A stretch of 64,000 bases of DNA, taken from NCBI GenBank assembly GCA_023957755.1, contig JAMLGT010000014.1:1-64000 (forward strand), written 5' to 3'. Of this stretch, positions 25,768 through 35,695 are shown one piece after another (the stretch's first letter is position 1; the number at the start of each line of letters is the position of its first letter). This DNA is from Chitinophagaceae bacterium (GTDB lineage Bacteria > Bacteroidota > Bacteroidia > Chitinophagales > Chitinophagaceae). The position numbers and the translations under genes were made by a program. The notes below the pieces were generated by a model, which was not told the DNA's origin, did not search any database, and was given only the letters and a program-made list of their open reading frames with translations.

Positions 25768-27099
25768 ATGGGCAGGATCTTTAAAAAAAATTTCTTTTTC
25801 GCTCTGATTGTCTTACTTTTTGGGAATATATCAGCCTTTGGGCAACAGCAGGGCGATACTACATTTTTCAAACAAAACATCCGAAGCCAACAAAACGGTG
25901 ACAGTATTGCCAGAATTGTCGATACCATATATCTCAAAGCTCCGGACACCACATTGCGAATAAAAAACCTTAGTCCCTACTTCACATTACATGTGGACAG
26001 TACCCTTTCTTATAAGTTTGAAATCAATAAAGACCCTTCAAACTACTACTGGTATCTTAAAAACTCACCTGTCGGACTAAAAATCAATAAGGATAATGGC
26101 AATCTGCAGTTCAAGGCAGAGAAATCATTTTTCCTATCGGGCAAACTAAAGTATGACAAGGAGTATAAGGTAACGCTCGGGGTGCAGAACCTGAACGATG
26201 TAGAGGATAAAGTAGATACCTCCTTCACCCTGGTCTTTTACAATACCGAGATCATTCCTTCAAAGGTAAAGCCTACCATCGACGGCGATCTCAGCATCGA
26301 CGAAGGTGACACACTAAACTTCAGGGTTCAATGCGAAACCGGCAGCTTCCCCATTGAGTCACTTACCTACTATACCAACTATCCCATAAACACATCCTCC
26401 ACCGTGGCACAGTGTGGCGACAACTTTAAGTGGGTCATTCCGTTTGATTTTATTAAAGAGGATGAAAATATCAAATCTAAAAAGCTGGTTATAAAATTTG
26501 TAGGAGTGGATAAGTTCTACAACCGTGATACAGCCACAGTAGTAATCAATGTCAAGGAATCCATCAACTATCCCCAGCGCCTTCTGGAATATAATAAGAT
26601 AGCAGAGTCTATCGACAAGTATATCCTACAACTAAAATCTACATTCAGAGAACTGGATCAAAAGATAAAACACACGCGGAATACAAGAACCACCTTTGAT
26701 CTGACTTCAGCATCTACAGCACTGGGAGGCACGGTATTCTCATCTATCCCCGGAGACCAGGGTAAGACAACCGGAAAAATTCTGCCGAGTGTGGGAGTAG
26801 CTTTGGTTCCGGTAAAGGAGGCTGTGGCTCCTAACAAGAACTACGAACAGAACTCGGCTTCACTGGTACGAAGCAGCATTAAAAGGCTTCAATATCTTCT
26901 GAGCGACCAGATGCTCATCGGCGACAGGGATATTGAAATCATCAATAAGACCACCAGACTCAAAAATGAGCTAAAGCAGGTACAGCTCCAGTTAATAGAT
27001 GTTCCTCTCTTCGAGGATTCTAAAGATGCCAAAGAATTAGAAGAATATTTCAATAACCCCAAGGTTAATAAGAAATATCGCCTGAAAAAAAGAAACTAA
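25768..27099 (+). CDS. Hypothetical secreted protein (443 aa)
   Basis: I do not recognise a characterised family. A signal peptide (residues 1-24, ending AFGQ) is followed by a beta-rich part (about 60-265). Its repeat-like segments YKFEINKDPSNYYWYL, YKVTLGVQNLNDVEDKVDT and LVIKFVGVDKFYNRDTATVVI resemble Ig or cadherin-like folds. The C-terminal third (about 275-443) is helical and charged, with KRLQYLLSDQMLIGDRDIEI. It is probably periplasmic or cell-surface. It diverges from the LiaF operon. Confidence 0.75.
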   Translation: MGRIFKKNFFFALIVLLFGNISAFGQQQGDTTFFKQNIRSQQNGDSIARIVDTIYLKAPDTTLRIKNLSPYFTLHVDSTLSYKFEINKDPSNYYWYLKNSPVGLKINKDNGNLQFKAEKSFFLSGKLKYDKEYKVTLGVQNLNDVEDKVDTSFTLVFYNTEIIPSKVKPTIDGDLSIDEGDTLNFRVQCETGSFPIESLTYYTNYPINTSSTVAQCGDNFKWVIPFDFIKEDENIKSKKLVIKFVGVDKFYNRDTATVVINVKESINYPQRLLEYNKIAESIDKYILQLKSTFRELDQKIKHTRNTRTTFDLTSASTALGGTVFSSIPGDQGKTTGKILPSVGVALVPVKEAVAPNKNYEQNSASLVRSSIKRLQYLLSDQMLIGDRDIEIINKTTRLKNELKQVQLQLIDVPLFEDSKDAKELEEYFNNPKVNKKYRLKKRN

Positions 27100-27255
27100 T
27101 CAGATAAAAAGACTCTCCTGCCCTCTAAAATAAAGATCAGGATAAAGCGTTTTATTATGCAGCTTGTTAAGCTTTTTGTAAAGAACACGTTGCTTGCAAA
27201 CCTAAACCAATTTTTGGAATCTATTTTGCATAATAAACGAATAAAAACCTCAAAC

Positions 27256-27831
27256 ATGAACTTAAAGAAATTCTTTCCTCTGACTTTTCTGGCATTAATC
27301 GCTTTCGCTTGTGGCCAGAACCAATCTGACAGAAATGTGGAGTTGCTCCAGGATAATGCTACCCATTCAAATAATAACATGATTAGCGACTCTGCACAGA
27401 GTGAAAATGCTACGGTAACTGCTCCTGAAACTCAGGCACCTGCTCCTTCTGCAAATTCTAATTCCAACAAGACAGTAAAGAAGGCAGCAACCGTTTCGTC
27501 TGGTAAACAATCGGGAACTCAAACAAAGGAAGAGGAGGCTAAAACAGAATCTTCTAATTCAAATACTACAGCGACTGAAACTAAGACAGAGACTACTACT
27601 GCAGGGACTGGCACTACTGAATCAGTGAAGAAAGAAAAGAAAGGAATATCCAAGGCGGCTGAAGGTGCAATCATCGGCGCTGCAGCCGGTGCAGTAGGTG
27701 GTGCTACCGTGAGTAAGAAAAAAGGTACCGGTGCGGCAATAGGCGCAGTAGTAGGAGCTGCCGGCGGATACATTATCGGCAAAAGCAAAGACAATAAGGA
27801 TAAAAAGAAAGATACTACCAAGAACCATTAA
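27256..27831 (+). CDS. Lipoprotein with glycine-zipper C-terminus (191 aa)
   Basis: The start at 27256 gives a good lipoprotein signal, FLALIAFACGQ, with the acylated Cys. A low-complexity Thr/Ser/Glu/Ala linker (about residues 35-130) leads to a glycine-zipper region with repeated GAxxGAxxG (GAIIGAAAGAVGG, GAAIGAVVGAAGGYIIGK) and a lysine-rich end. Glycine zippers of this type insert into or cross the outer membrane. Its role is unknown. Confidence 0.8.
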   Translation: MNLKKFFPLTFLALIAFACGQNQSDRNVELLQDNATHSNNNMISDSAQSENATVTAPETQAPAPSANSNSNKTVKKAATVSSGKQSGTQTKEEEAKTESSNSNTTATETKTETTTAGTGTTESVKKEKKGISKAAEGAIIGAAAGAVGGATVSKKKGTGAAIGAVVGAAGGYIIGKSKDNKDKKKDTTKNH

Positions 27832-27860
27832 TACGGAAGGCATTACAATCCGTACCCTAT

Positions 27861-27898
27861 CCAATAAAAAAACCTGCGTATGCAGGTTTTTTTATTGG
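27861..27898. terminator. Bidirectional terminator with a perfect 17-bp stem
   Basis: CCAATAAAAAAACCTGC and its exact complement (27861-27877 and 27882-27898) with a GTAT loop. A and T runs on both sides let it stop the glycine-zipper lipoprotein transcript and the convergent upp transcript. Confidence 0.92.
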
Positions 27899-27988
27899 CA
27901 AAACATTATTGTATTGTAACCATAATTATACCAGACTATGCATGGTCAATAACCTACCTACCACACCCATCAAACCAAATTGCACTCT

Positions 27989-28639
27989 TTACATCTGCAC
28001 CTTAATACCATAAGCCAGGTCGCCCGCATCGCCCAGACCGGGTACAATATATCCTTTAGCGGTCAGCTCATCATCAATATCTCCACACCAGATAGTAGCA
28101 GTAGGCGCAGCTCTCAATACGTACTCAATCCCAACAGTACAAGCTAGTGCACACACAATATGAATCTCAGAAGGCTGGCCTTCTTCCCGAATAAACTGTA
28201 TCGTCTTCACCAAAGAAGACCCTGTGGCCAGCATCGGATCAGAGATAATTACTACCCTGCCTTCCATTGCAGGACAACTGATATAGTCCAGACTTATCTC
28301 AAAACTCCCATCCCGGTTATGTTTACGATAGGCACTGATAAAGGCATTGTCTGCCTTATCGAAAAAGTGCAGTAACCCATGATGCATTGCCAGGCCTGCC
28401 CGCAATATAGTGGCCAGTACCGGTTGCTGCGACATCACCTTGCACGTAGAAATACCCAATGGGGTGGTAACTTCCTTTTCCTCCCATGGCAGCCTTTTAC
28501 TTATTTCATAAGCAGCTACAGCAGCAATATTTTCCAGATTAGTTCTGAAGCGCATCCTGTCTTTCTGAATTTCCACATCGCGCAACTCGCTGACCCAATT
28601 GCTGATTAAAGAGTGTTCGGTACTAAGGTTAATGACCAT
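27989..28639 (-). CDS. upp: Uracil phosphoribosyltransferase
   Basis: Salvages uracil to UMP using PRPP. The PRPP-binding stretch appears as VVIISDPMLATGSSLVKTI and the uracil-binding end as PGLGDAGDLAYGIK. Length 216 aa is typical. It stands alone, divergent from anmK and convergent with the lipoprotein gene. Confidence 0.94.
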   Translation of the reverse strand: MVINLSTEHSLISNWVSELRDVEIQKDRMRFRTNLENIAAVAAYEISKRLPWEEKEVTTPLGISTCKVMSQQPVLATILRAGLAMHHGLLHFFDKADNAFISAYRKHNRDGSFEISLDYISCPAMEGRVVIISDPMLATGSSLVKTIQFIREEGQPSEIHIVCALACTVGIEYVLRAAPTATIWCGDIDDELTAKGYIVPGLGDAGDLAYGIKVQM

Positions 28640-28687
28640 TGAAAAGGAATTAATTGATTTTGAAAAAGCCTTTTAAGTGTATTGCTC

Positions 28688-28695
28688 TAAATTTG
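28688..28695 (+). promoter_or_regulatory. -7 element of the anmK promoter
   Basis: TAAATTTG matches TAnnTTTG 26 bases before the anmK start. No convincing -33 element at the usual distance. Confidence 0.45.
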
Positions 28696-28721
28696 GACAA
28701 AACTATAAAATCCTGACTAAT

Positions 28722-29798
28722 ATGACATATTCTGCTATTGGCCTCATGAGTGGCAGTTCACTTGACGGGCTGGATATCATCCTCGCAGAATTTTCCGAAA
28801 GCCAGGGCCAATGGGCCTACAAGATCAAAGCTGCTGACTGTACTCGTTTCTCAGCGAAACTAAAATCAAGGTTAGCTAATGCAATCCACCTCCCGGCAAA
28901 TGAATATATGCTACTACACACAGATTTTGCCAGATGGTGTGGTGAAAAGACAAACGAGTTTCTTAAGGAGAATAAAATCAGGAAAAAGCCTCAAATAATA
29001 GGATCACACGGACACACTACCTTTCATATCCCCGAACGAGGCATGACGCACCAATTGGGAGACGGTGCCACCATTGCGGCCATTACCGGAGTCCCGGTAG
29101 TGTCGGATCTTCGTAATACGGATGTGGCTCTGGGTGGGCAAGGGGCTCCCATAGTACCAATTGGTGAAAAATTGCTCTTCCCTTCCTATCAGTATTTTCT
29201 GAATATAGGAGGCATTTCCAATGTATCTATCCATCAGAAGCGAAAGGTAATCGCCTTCGATGTATGCCCTGCCAACCGTGTGCTGAATCTGCTTGCTGGA
29301 ATAATTGGGAAATCCTATGACAAAGACGGGCAGATAGCCGCTAAGGGAAAAGTAAACCAAACAGTCCTGGAAAAGCTCAACCAACTAAAGTATTACAGTA
29401 AGGCTTACCCGAAAAGCCTGCCTAACAGTTTTGGTACAGATACGCTTTTCCCATTACTCACTCAATCGGAGCTTTCCATACCTGATGCCCTTGCTACCTG
29501 CACGGAGCATATTGCACAGCAAATATTCAAATCCCTGCTACCCTTCTCGGGCAAACCGGGAAAAATCCTGATCACGGGTGGCGGTGCACACAACAATCAA
29601 CTCATTGCACGAATAAAATACTATCTGGACAATATCCAGATACAGGTGACATTACCTTCAAATGAGGTTATTGACAACAAAGAGGCTCTGATAATGGCTT
29701 TCATTGCAGTACTTCGGTTAAGGGGCGAAGCAAATGTGCTTTCAAGTGTTACCGGAAGCAGCCGCGACAATTCAGGAGGTGCATTATGGCAACCCTGA
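28722..29798 (+). CDS. anmK: Anhydro-N-acetylmuramic acid kinase
   Basis: Phosphorylates 1,6-anhydro-MurNAc during peptidoglycan recycling. The opening GLMSGSSLDGLD is the family signature and the later HGHTTFHIP, LQNIGGISNV-like (FLNIGGISNV), DVCPANRVLN and LITGGGAHN motifs match. The ATG at 28722 places the signature at the right distance; a longer frame from 28677 lacks support. About 358 aa. Confidence 0.94.
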   Translation: MTYSAIGLMSGSSLDGLDIILAEFSESQGQWAYKIKAADCTRFSAKLKSRLANAIHLPANEYMLLHTDFARWCGEKTNEFLKENKIRKKPQIIGSHGHTTFHIPERGMTHQLGDGATIAAITGVPVVSDLRNTDVALGGQGAPIVPIGEKLLFPSYQYFLNIGGISNVSIHQKRKVIAFDVCPANRVLNLLAGIIGKSYDKDGQIAAKGKVNQTVLEKLNQLKYYSKAYPKSLPNSFGTDTLFPLLTQSELSIPDALATCTEHIAQQIFKSLLPFSGKPGKILITGGGAHNNQLIARIKYYLDNIQIQVTLPSNEVIDNKEALIMAFIAVLRLRGEANVLSSVTGSSRDNSGGALWQP

Positions 29799-29815
29799 GT
29801 GTGGTGTAATGATTA

Positions 29816-30667
29816 TTATTCTATCTCTATCCTGTTATTATTTTTTCTCTGAGCCGCCTGCCTTCTTTGCTGCAATTCTTCCATGGATATCTCCCTGCCG
29901 TCTTTATCTCGTGCGACCACACTTGTTATAGCACCTCCTCCCGGTGAATTGAGCGCAGCAGTTATAGATCTGTTATTGGCGTTGCTAATCATTTTCTTCA
30001 TCTCATTTTTGGTAACTTCTTCTACCTTAGGGATGCGTTCATTACCCTGTGCATTTGGGGATACTTCTGTAAGCTCATAGACACACTCATTTCTTGTATC
30101 CTGCATTTTCACAATCAGCCCTGGCAGTCCCATAAATTTGTATGGCCCGTTTGACACGGGAATATCCATAGTAAACCAGGCCGTCCAAGACCTGCCTCCG
30201 TATTGCATTGTGGCCAGTTGGCAGTTATATCCGGAATAGGTAGTCGCACTGTCCAATATATTCCAATCAGTGGGCATCTCTTCCTTATATTCATATAGGG
30301 CTCCCCTAATCTTATTCTGAAAACGAATTCGGCCCTCAGGGAACTTATAAATTACGCTTTCCGAAGCGGCTCCCCCTGGCCTTCGGATAGTGATGGAAGT
30401 GATATTGTCCACACCTCCTGCCTGCTCTATACTCTTTGTCAGGCTATCCAGATACTTATCATTAATAATCTTGTTCAGGCTCATAAATGAGGAATGATCC
30501 TGAAACACATCCAGCACAAAGGACTCTTCGGTCTTTGAGTTTACATCGTTGGTATCTTTTTGAAATGTAAACCGGTAGGTAAAGCGAAGGTTCCCTTCTT
30601 GCTGTGCCCATGCTTTACAGACGGAAAACCCCAATAAGCACAAGAGAATAAATAATACTTTTTTCAT
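29816..30667 (-). CDS. GLPGLI family protein (283 aa)
   Basis: The name-giving motif is present as FMGLPGLIVKMQD. With the start at 30667 a clean signal peptide appears (MKKVLFILLCLLGFSV ... AWAQQ). These secreted proteins are common in Bacteroidota and of unknown function; many sit near TonB-dependent receptors. It ends in a basic Arg/Gln/Asn stretch. Confidence 0.87.
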   Translation of the reverse strand: MKKVLFILLCLLGFSVCKAWAQQEGNLRFTYRFTFQKDTNDVNSKTEESFVLDVFQDHSSFMSLNKIINDKYLDSLTKSIEQAGGVDNITSITIRRPGGAASESVIYKFPEGRIRFQNKIRGALYEYKEEMPTDWNILDSATTYSGYNCQLATMQYGGRSWTAWFTMDIPVSNGPYKFMGLPGLIVKMQDTRNECVYELTEVSPNAQGNERIPKVEEVTKNEMKKMISNANNRSITAALNSPGGGAITSVVARDKDGREISMEELQQRRQAAQRKNNNRIEIE

Positions 30668-30845
30668 AAAATGTTCCCCATTAGAGGTCAGGGAAGTTAG
30701 GATTTTATTAACCTTCTGAATACAAATGCCCCCTAATTTTACGTTAACAAACCTTATCTGCACATCTCAGGGTAACCTTTTGTATGTTGCTATATTCTTC
30801 ATGATTGATTTGGAAATAATTTCAATTCTTAAATACCCTCAACAA

Positions 30846-31268
30846 ATGAGAACGTTTATTTTCCTTTTTATTCCCTGTTTACTGCTTGCATCCTGTGCGT
30901 CTGATACTGTATCCAAACAGGAAAGGGAGAAGGCGAGCTATGAGCAAACGAAAAAAACATTACAGGAGAAAGAAAAAGATAATCCATTGCTATTCATTTC
31001 CATCACGGGTGCGATGAAGAAAAACCTGATAGGACAGTCAGTTATCAGAGGCAAGTTGTCCAGTACTGCAACCGTAGCTGTATATAAAGACATCAATATT
31101 AAACTTGATTTCTATAGCAAGACCAAAGCCTTGCTTGAATCAGATAAGGAAATTGTTTATATAGCGTTGAAGCCGGGTTCCACTGAAAGCTTTAAGACCA
31201 AGTATTTTGCCCCCAAAGGTACAGATAGTGTATCCCTCTCTGTTATTAGCGCCACAACCGTTGATTAA
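30846..31268 (+). CDS. Hypothetical lipoprotein (140 aa)
   Basis: Start at 30846 gives a lipobox LLLASCASD. The mature part has a helical charged stretch (KQEREKASYEQTKKTLQEKE) and a beta-rich domain that includes LIGQSVIRGKLSSTATVAVY and GSTESFKTKYFAPKG. I do not recognise the family. It converges with rpoC and shares its terminator. Confidence 0.72.
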   Translation: MRTFIFLFIPCLLLASCASDTVSKQEREKASYEQTKKTLQEKEKDNPLLFISITGAMKKNLIGQSVIRGKLSSTATVAVYKDINIKLDFYSKTKALLESDKEIVYIALKPGSTESFKTKYFAPKGTDSVSLSVISATTVD

Positions 31269-31292
31269 CCCCAATCCTTTTCAGGCTCCTGC

Positions 31293-31335
31293 CCAAAAAA
31301 AAGAGGAACCGTTGTGGATTCCTCTTAGTTTTTTT
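31293..31335. terminator. Bidirectional terminator between lipoprotein and rpoC
   Basis: AAGAGGAA / TTCCTCTT stem (31301-31308 and 31319-31326) with an A run on the left and a T run on the right, so both convergent transcripts can end here. Confidence 0.85.
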
Positions 31336-31353
31336 ATGATTTACATCTATTGA

Positions 31354-34300
31354 TTACTCATCTTCATCAAAGCTCATCGCTTCTTTTGCTGTCAACAGCA
31401 ACTCGTATTCTTCTTTGCTTCCGACAATCATATTTTCAAACTCACGCATTCCTGTACCAGCTGGAATCGGATGGCCAGTGATTACATTCTCTTTCAGCCC
31501 AAGCATACCATCACTCTTACCCTGGATTGCTGCGGAAGAGAGCACCTTGGTTGTTTCCTGGAAGGATGCAGCTGAGATCCAGCTCTGCGTTCCCAGTGAT
31601 GCTTTGGTAATACCCAGCAACAACGGTGAAGATGTGGCAGGCTGTGCATCACGGTATTCAACCAGCTTTTTGTCTGCACGGCGCAACAGGCTGTTTTCTT
31701 CTCTCAGGTCGCGAAGTGTAACGATTTTGCCAGGTCGCATCTTAGTGCTTTCTCCGGCATCTGTCACCACTTTCTTATCATAGATCCAGTCGTTTTCTTT
31801 GTAGAAATCATAGCGATCTTCGGTGTCACCTTCGAGGAATTTAGTATCACCAGCATCCTCAATAGTTACCTTTCTCATCATCTGCCTTACAATCACCTCA
31901 ATGTGCTTATCATTAATCTTCACACCCTGAAGACGATACACTTCCTGAATTTCATTCACCACATATTCCTGAACTGCATGTGGTCCCTTGATGCTAAGGA
32001 TATCAGCCGGAGAAGTCTGGCCATCACAAAGTGCAGTACCAGCCTTTACAAAGTCGCCTTCCTGGGCCAGAATCTGACGTGTCAGCGGAACCAGGTATTT
32101 CTTAACTACACCATCCTTAGCTTCAATAATTATTTCGCGGTTACCTCTTTTGATAGAACCAAATGATACTACCCCGTCAATTGCAGATACCACAGCCGGG
32201 TTTGCCGGATTTCTGGCCTCAAACAATTCCGTTACACGTGGCAGACCACCGGTAATATCCTTCAGTTTTCCGAGCACACGCGGTATCTTGGCCAATACCT
32301 GGCCTGCACTAATCACATCATCAGTATGGAGTACAACGTGTGAACCTGCCGGCAGGTTATAGAGTTTAGAATCCTTCTTTCCTTTTACAATCAGCGCTGG
32401 GATACGACCTTTATCCTTGGTCTCAATTACCACTTTCTCACTGTGACCTGTTTGTTCATCCACCTCTTCGCGATATGTAATACCATCTATTAGGTTCTCA
32501 TAATCGAGTGTACCATCAATTTCCGAAATGATTACGTTGTTAAACGGATCCCATGTACAGATTACATCACCTTTCGATACCTTCTGTCCATCCTTTACTC
32601 CTAAAGTAGAACCATAAGGCACGTTATTGGTAATCATCAACCTTTCAGACTTTTCATCCACAATTCTTACCTCACCTGTACGTCCTATCACCACCTTCAC
32701 TTTTTCGCCTGCATTGTTTACAGTATCTACTGTACGCAAACCGTCAAAGTGAATTATACCGTCGTACTTTGCAGCCAGCGACGACTCTACAGAAGCAGAT
32801 CCGGCCACACCACCTACGTGGAACGTACGAAGTGTCAACTGTGTACCAGGCTCCCCGATTGACTGTGCTGCTATAATACCCACGGCATCTCCCTTCTGTG
32901 CCACATAACCCGTAGCCAGATTCTTTCCATAGCACTTCACACATACGCCACGATGGCTCTCGCATGTCAGCACTGAGCGGATTTCCACTGTCTCAATTCC
33001 TGCATCATCAATTGCTTTGGCTATATCTTCTGTTATCAGTTCGCCGGCGGCTATAATCAGTTCTTCGTTTTCCGGGTTATATACATCATGCAGAGACGTA
33101 CGGCCCAGTATTCTGTCGTATAGAGGCTCTATCACATCTTCGTTATCCTTCAATGCAGAAGTTGCAATTCCTCTTAGCGTACCACAATCTTCTTCGTTGA
33201 TTACCACATCCTGTGCCACGTCAACGAGCCTTCTGGTAAGGTAACCTGCGTCGGCAGTCTTCAAAGCTGTATCTGCCAGACCCTTACGCGCACCGTGAGT
33301 AGAAATGAAGTACTCCAACACGTTTAGCCCGTCTTTAAAGTTTGACAGGATTGGGTTTTCAATAATTTCACTTCCTGTACTTCCTGATTTACGCGGCTTA
33401 GCCATCAATCCTCTGATTCCGGCCAATTGTTTAATCTGCTGCTTGGAACCCCTGGCTCCGGAATCCAGCATCATATATACAGAGTTGAATCCCTGCTTAT
33501 CTGCAGCTAACTCCTGAATCAATGTTTCGGTAAGACGTGTATCCACACGGCTCCAGATATCAATAATTCCGTTGTAACGCTCATTATTAGTAATCAGACC
33601 TGCATTATAGTTTTCCCACACCTCGTCAACCTCTGTATTTGCATTCTCCAGAAGTTCTGTCTTTTCCTCCGGAATGATAAGGTCATTGATACTGAACGAC
33701 AGACCACCCTGGTAAGCCATTCTGAATCCTAATTGCTTAATATCATCCAGGAACTTAGCTGTTGCAGGTACGTTTGTCCACTTAATAATATCACCAATGA
33801 TCTCACGAAGTGTCTTTTTAGTCAACAATGCATTTACATATCCTGCTTCTTTTGGAACAAACTGGTTAAAGATGACACGGCCCACAGTAGTCTCAATCAA
33901 CTTCTTCTCTAATGCGCCCTTGTTTGTCCTCACCATGGCTTTTACCTTAATTCTGGCATGTAATTCCACCTGCTTTTCATTGTAAGCAATGATTACTTCC
34001 TCCGGTGAATAAAATGCCATGCCTTCGCCCTTTACCTTGAGTGTATCGGTCGACTTCTTGGCCTTGGTGATATAATACAATCCCAATACCATGTCCTGAG
34101 AAGGAAGTGTAATAGGTGTACCATTCTGGGGATTAAGGATGTTGTGCGACGAAAGCATCAGCATCTGCGCCTCCAGGATAGCCGCATTGCTCAAAGGCAC
34201 GTGCACAGCCATCTGGTCACCATCAAAGTCAGCGTTGAATGCAGTAGTAACCAATGGGTGCAACTGAATAGCCTTCCCTTCAATCAGTTTAGGCTGGAAA

Positions 34301-35646
34301 GCCTGGATTGAAAGTCTGTGCAGCGTTGGGGCACGGTTAAGCATCACCGGATGTCCTTTCAGAATATTTTCAAGTATATCCCAGATGATGGCTTCCTTCT
34401 TGTCCACCAGTTTTCTGGCGCTCTTCACCGTCTTTACGATTCCTCTTTCGATGAGCTTGCGGATGATAAATGGCTTGAACAATTCAGCAGCCATATCCTT
34501 TGGCAATCCACACTCGTGCATTTTGAGTTCAGGCCCTACCACAATAACCGAACGGCCAGAGTAGTCCACACGCTTTCCTAACAAGTTCTGACGGAAACGC
34601 CCCTGTTTACCCTTCAACACATCGCTGAGCGACTTCAATGCACGGCCACCCTCTGCCTTTACTGCATTGGACTTACGTGAATTGTCAAACAGAGAATCGA
34701 TTGCCTCCTGCAGCATACGCTTCTCATTTCTGAGAATCACTTCAGGTGCTTTAATTTCCAGCAGGCGCTTCAAACGATTGTTGCGAATAATTACCCTGCG
34801 ATACAAATCGTTCAGGTCTGAGGATGCAAAACGGCCACCATCCAAAGGAACTAACGGACGCAGTTCCGGCGGAATAACAGGAATATACTGCATCACCATC
34901 CATTCAGGACGGTTGGCAATACGGGTATTTGCATCTTTAAACCCTTCTACCACACTCAACCTCTTCAAGGCATCTGCCTTTCTTTGCTGAGAGGTTTCAT
35001 TTGCGGCAGCATTACGCAGATCTTCTGATAAGGTATCCAAATCGATTCTTGCCAGCAGATCATGCACTGCTTCGGCCCCCATCTTAGCAATAAACTTATT
35101 CGGATCCTCGTCAGGCAGGAACTGGTTGTCCTTGGGAAGTGCATCCAGAATATCCAGATACTCTTCTTCTGTCAGCAGATCTCCATAATTCTGGCCTTTA
35201 TCAGCTCTGATACCCGCCTGAATCACCACAAATCTTTCGTAGTAGATAATTGTTTCAAGCTTCTTTGAGCTCATTCCCAACAGATATCCAATCTTATTGG
35301 GCAGCGATTTAAAGTACCAGATGTGCACTACGGGTACCACCAGCTTAATGTGTCCCATCCTTTCACGACGTACTTTCTTTTCTGTTACTTCGACACCACA
35401 TCTGTCGCAGACGATTCCCTTATAGCGAATTCTTTTATACTTACCGCAGGCACATTCGTAATCCTTTACAGGACCGAATATTCTTTCACAAAACAAACCA
35501 TCGCGTTCCGGCTTGTATGTTCGGTAGTTGATAGTTTCGGGTTTCAATACTTCACCGTAACTCCTTTCCAGGATGGAGTCAGGAGAAGCTAACCCGATGG
35601 TTATTTGAGAAAATGTTGCCTTGGGGCGATTTTCTTTTCTATTCAT
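31354..35646 (-). CDS. rpoC: DNA-directed RNA polymerase subunit beta'
   Basis: Catalytic subunit of RNA polymerase, 1430 aa. The N-terminal zinc site has cysteines C65, C67, C80 and C83 (ECACGKY, VCDRCG). The catalytic loop [12 protein letters not shown] with three metal-binding aspartates is near residue 470, and a second zinc site includes [13 protein letters not shown]. Length and order are normal for Bacteroidota. It follows rpoB with a gap of 49 bases. Confidence 0.98.
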   Translation of the reverse strand: MNRKENRPKATFSQITIGLASPDSILERSYGEVLKPETINYRTYKPERDGLFCERIFGPVKDYECACGKYKRIRYKGIVCDRCGVEVTEKKVRRERMGHIKLVVPVVHIWYFKSLPNKIGYLLGMSSKKLETIIYYERFVVIQAGIRADKGQNYGDLLTEEEYLDILDALPKDNQFLPDEDPNKFIAKMGAEAVHDLLARIDLDTLSEDLRNAAANETSQQRKADALKRLSVVEGFKDANTRIANRPEWMVMQYIPVIPPELRPLVPLDGGRFASSDLNDLYRRVIIRNNRLKRLLEIKAPEVILRNEKRMLQEAIDSLFDNSRKSNAVKAEGGRALKSLSDVLKGKQGRFRQNLLGKRVDYSGRSVIVVGPELKMHECGLPKDMAAELFKPFIIRKLIERGIVKTVKSARKLVDKKEAIIWDILENILKGHPVMLNRAPTLHRLSIQAFQPKLIEGKAIQLHPLVTTAFNADFDGDQMAVHVPLSNAAILEAQMLMLSSHNILNPQNGTPITLPSQDMVLGLYYITKAKKSTDTLKVKGEGMAFYSPEEVIIAYNEKQVELHARIKVKAMVRTNKGALEKKLIETTVGRVIFNQFVPKEAGYVNALLTKKTLREIIGDIIKWTNVPATAKFLDDIKQLGFRMAYQGGLSFSINDLIIPEEKTELLENANTEVDEVWENYNAGLITNNERYNGIIDIWSRVDTRLTETLIQELAADKQGFNSVYMMLDSGARGSKQQIKQLAGIRGLMAKPRKSGSTGSEIIENPILSNFKDGLNVLEYFISTHGARKGLADTALKTADAGYLTRRLVDVAQDVVINEEDCGTLRGIATSALKDNEDVIEPLYDRILGRTSLHDVYNPENEELIIAAGELITEDIAKAIDDAGIETVEIRSVLTCESHRGVCVKCYGKNLATGYVAQKGDAVGIIAAQSIGEPGTQLTLRTFHVGGVAGSASVESSLAAKYDGIIHFDGLRTVDTVNNAGEKVKVVIGRTGEVRIVDEKSERLMITNNVPYGSTLGVKDGQKVSKGDVICTWDPFNNVIISEIDGTLDYENLIDGITYREEVDEQTGHSEKVVIETKDKGRIPALIVKGKKDSKLYNLPAGSHVVLHTDDVISAGQVLAKIPRVLGKLKDITGGLPRVTELFEARNPANPAVVSAIDGVVSFGSIKRGNREIIIEAKDGVVKKYLVPLTRQILAQEGDFVKAGTALCDGQTSPADILSIKGPHAVQEYVVNEIQEVYRLQGVKINDKHIEVIVRQMMRKVTIEDAGDTKFLEGDTEDRYDFYKENDWIYDKKVVTDAGESTKMRPGKIVTLRDLREENSLLRRADKKLVEYRDAQPATSSPLLLGITKASLGTQSWISAASFQETTKVLSSAAIQGKSDGMLGLKENVITGHPIPAGTGMREFENMIVGSKEEYELLLTAKEAMSFDEDE

Positions 35647-35695
35647 AGTTTTTTGTAATTCAATTGTCTGTTGAAACTAATTTCCAAAACCCTGA

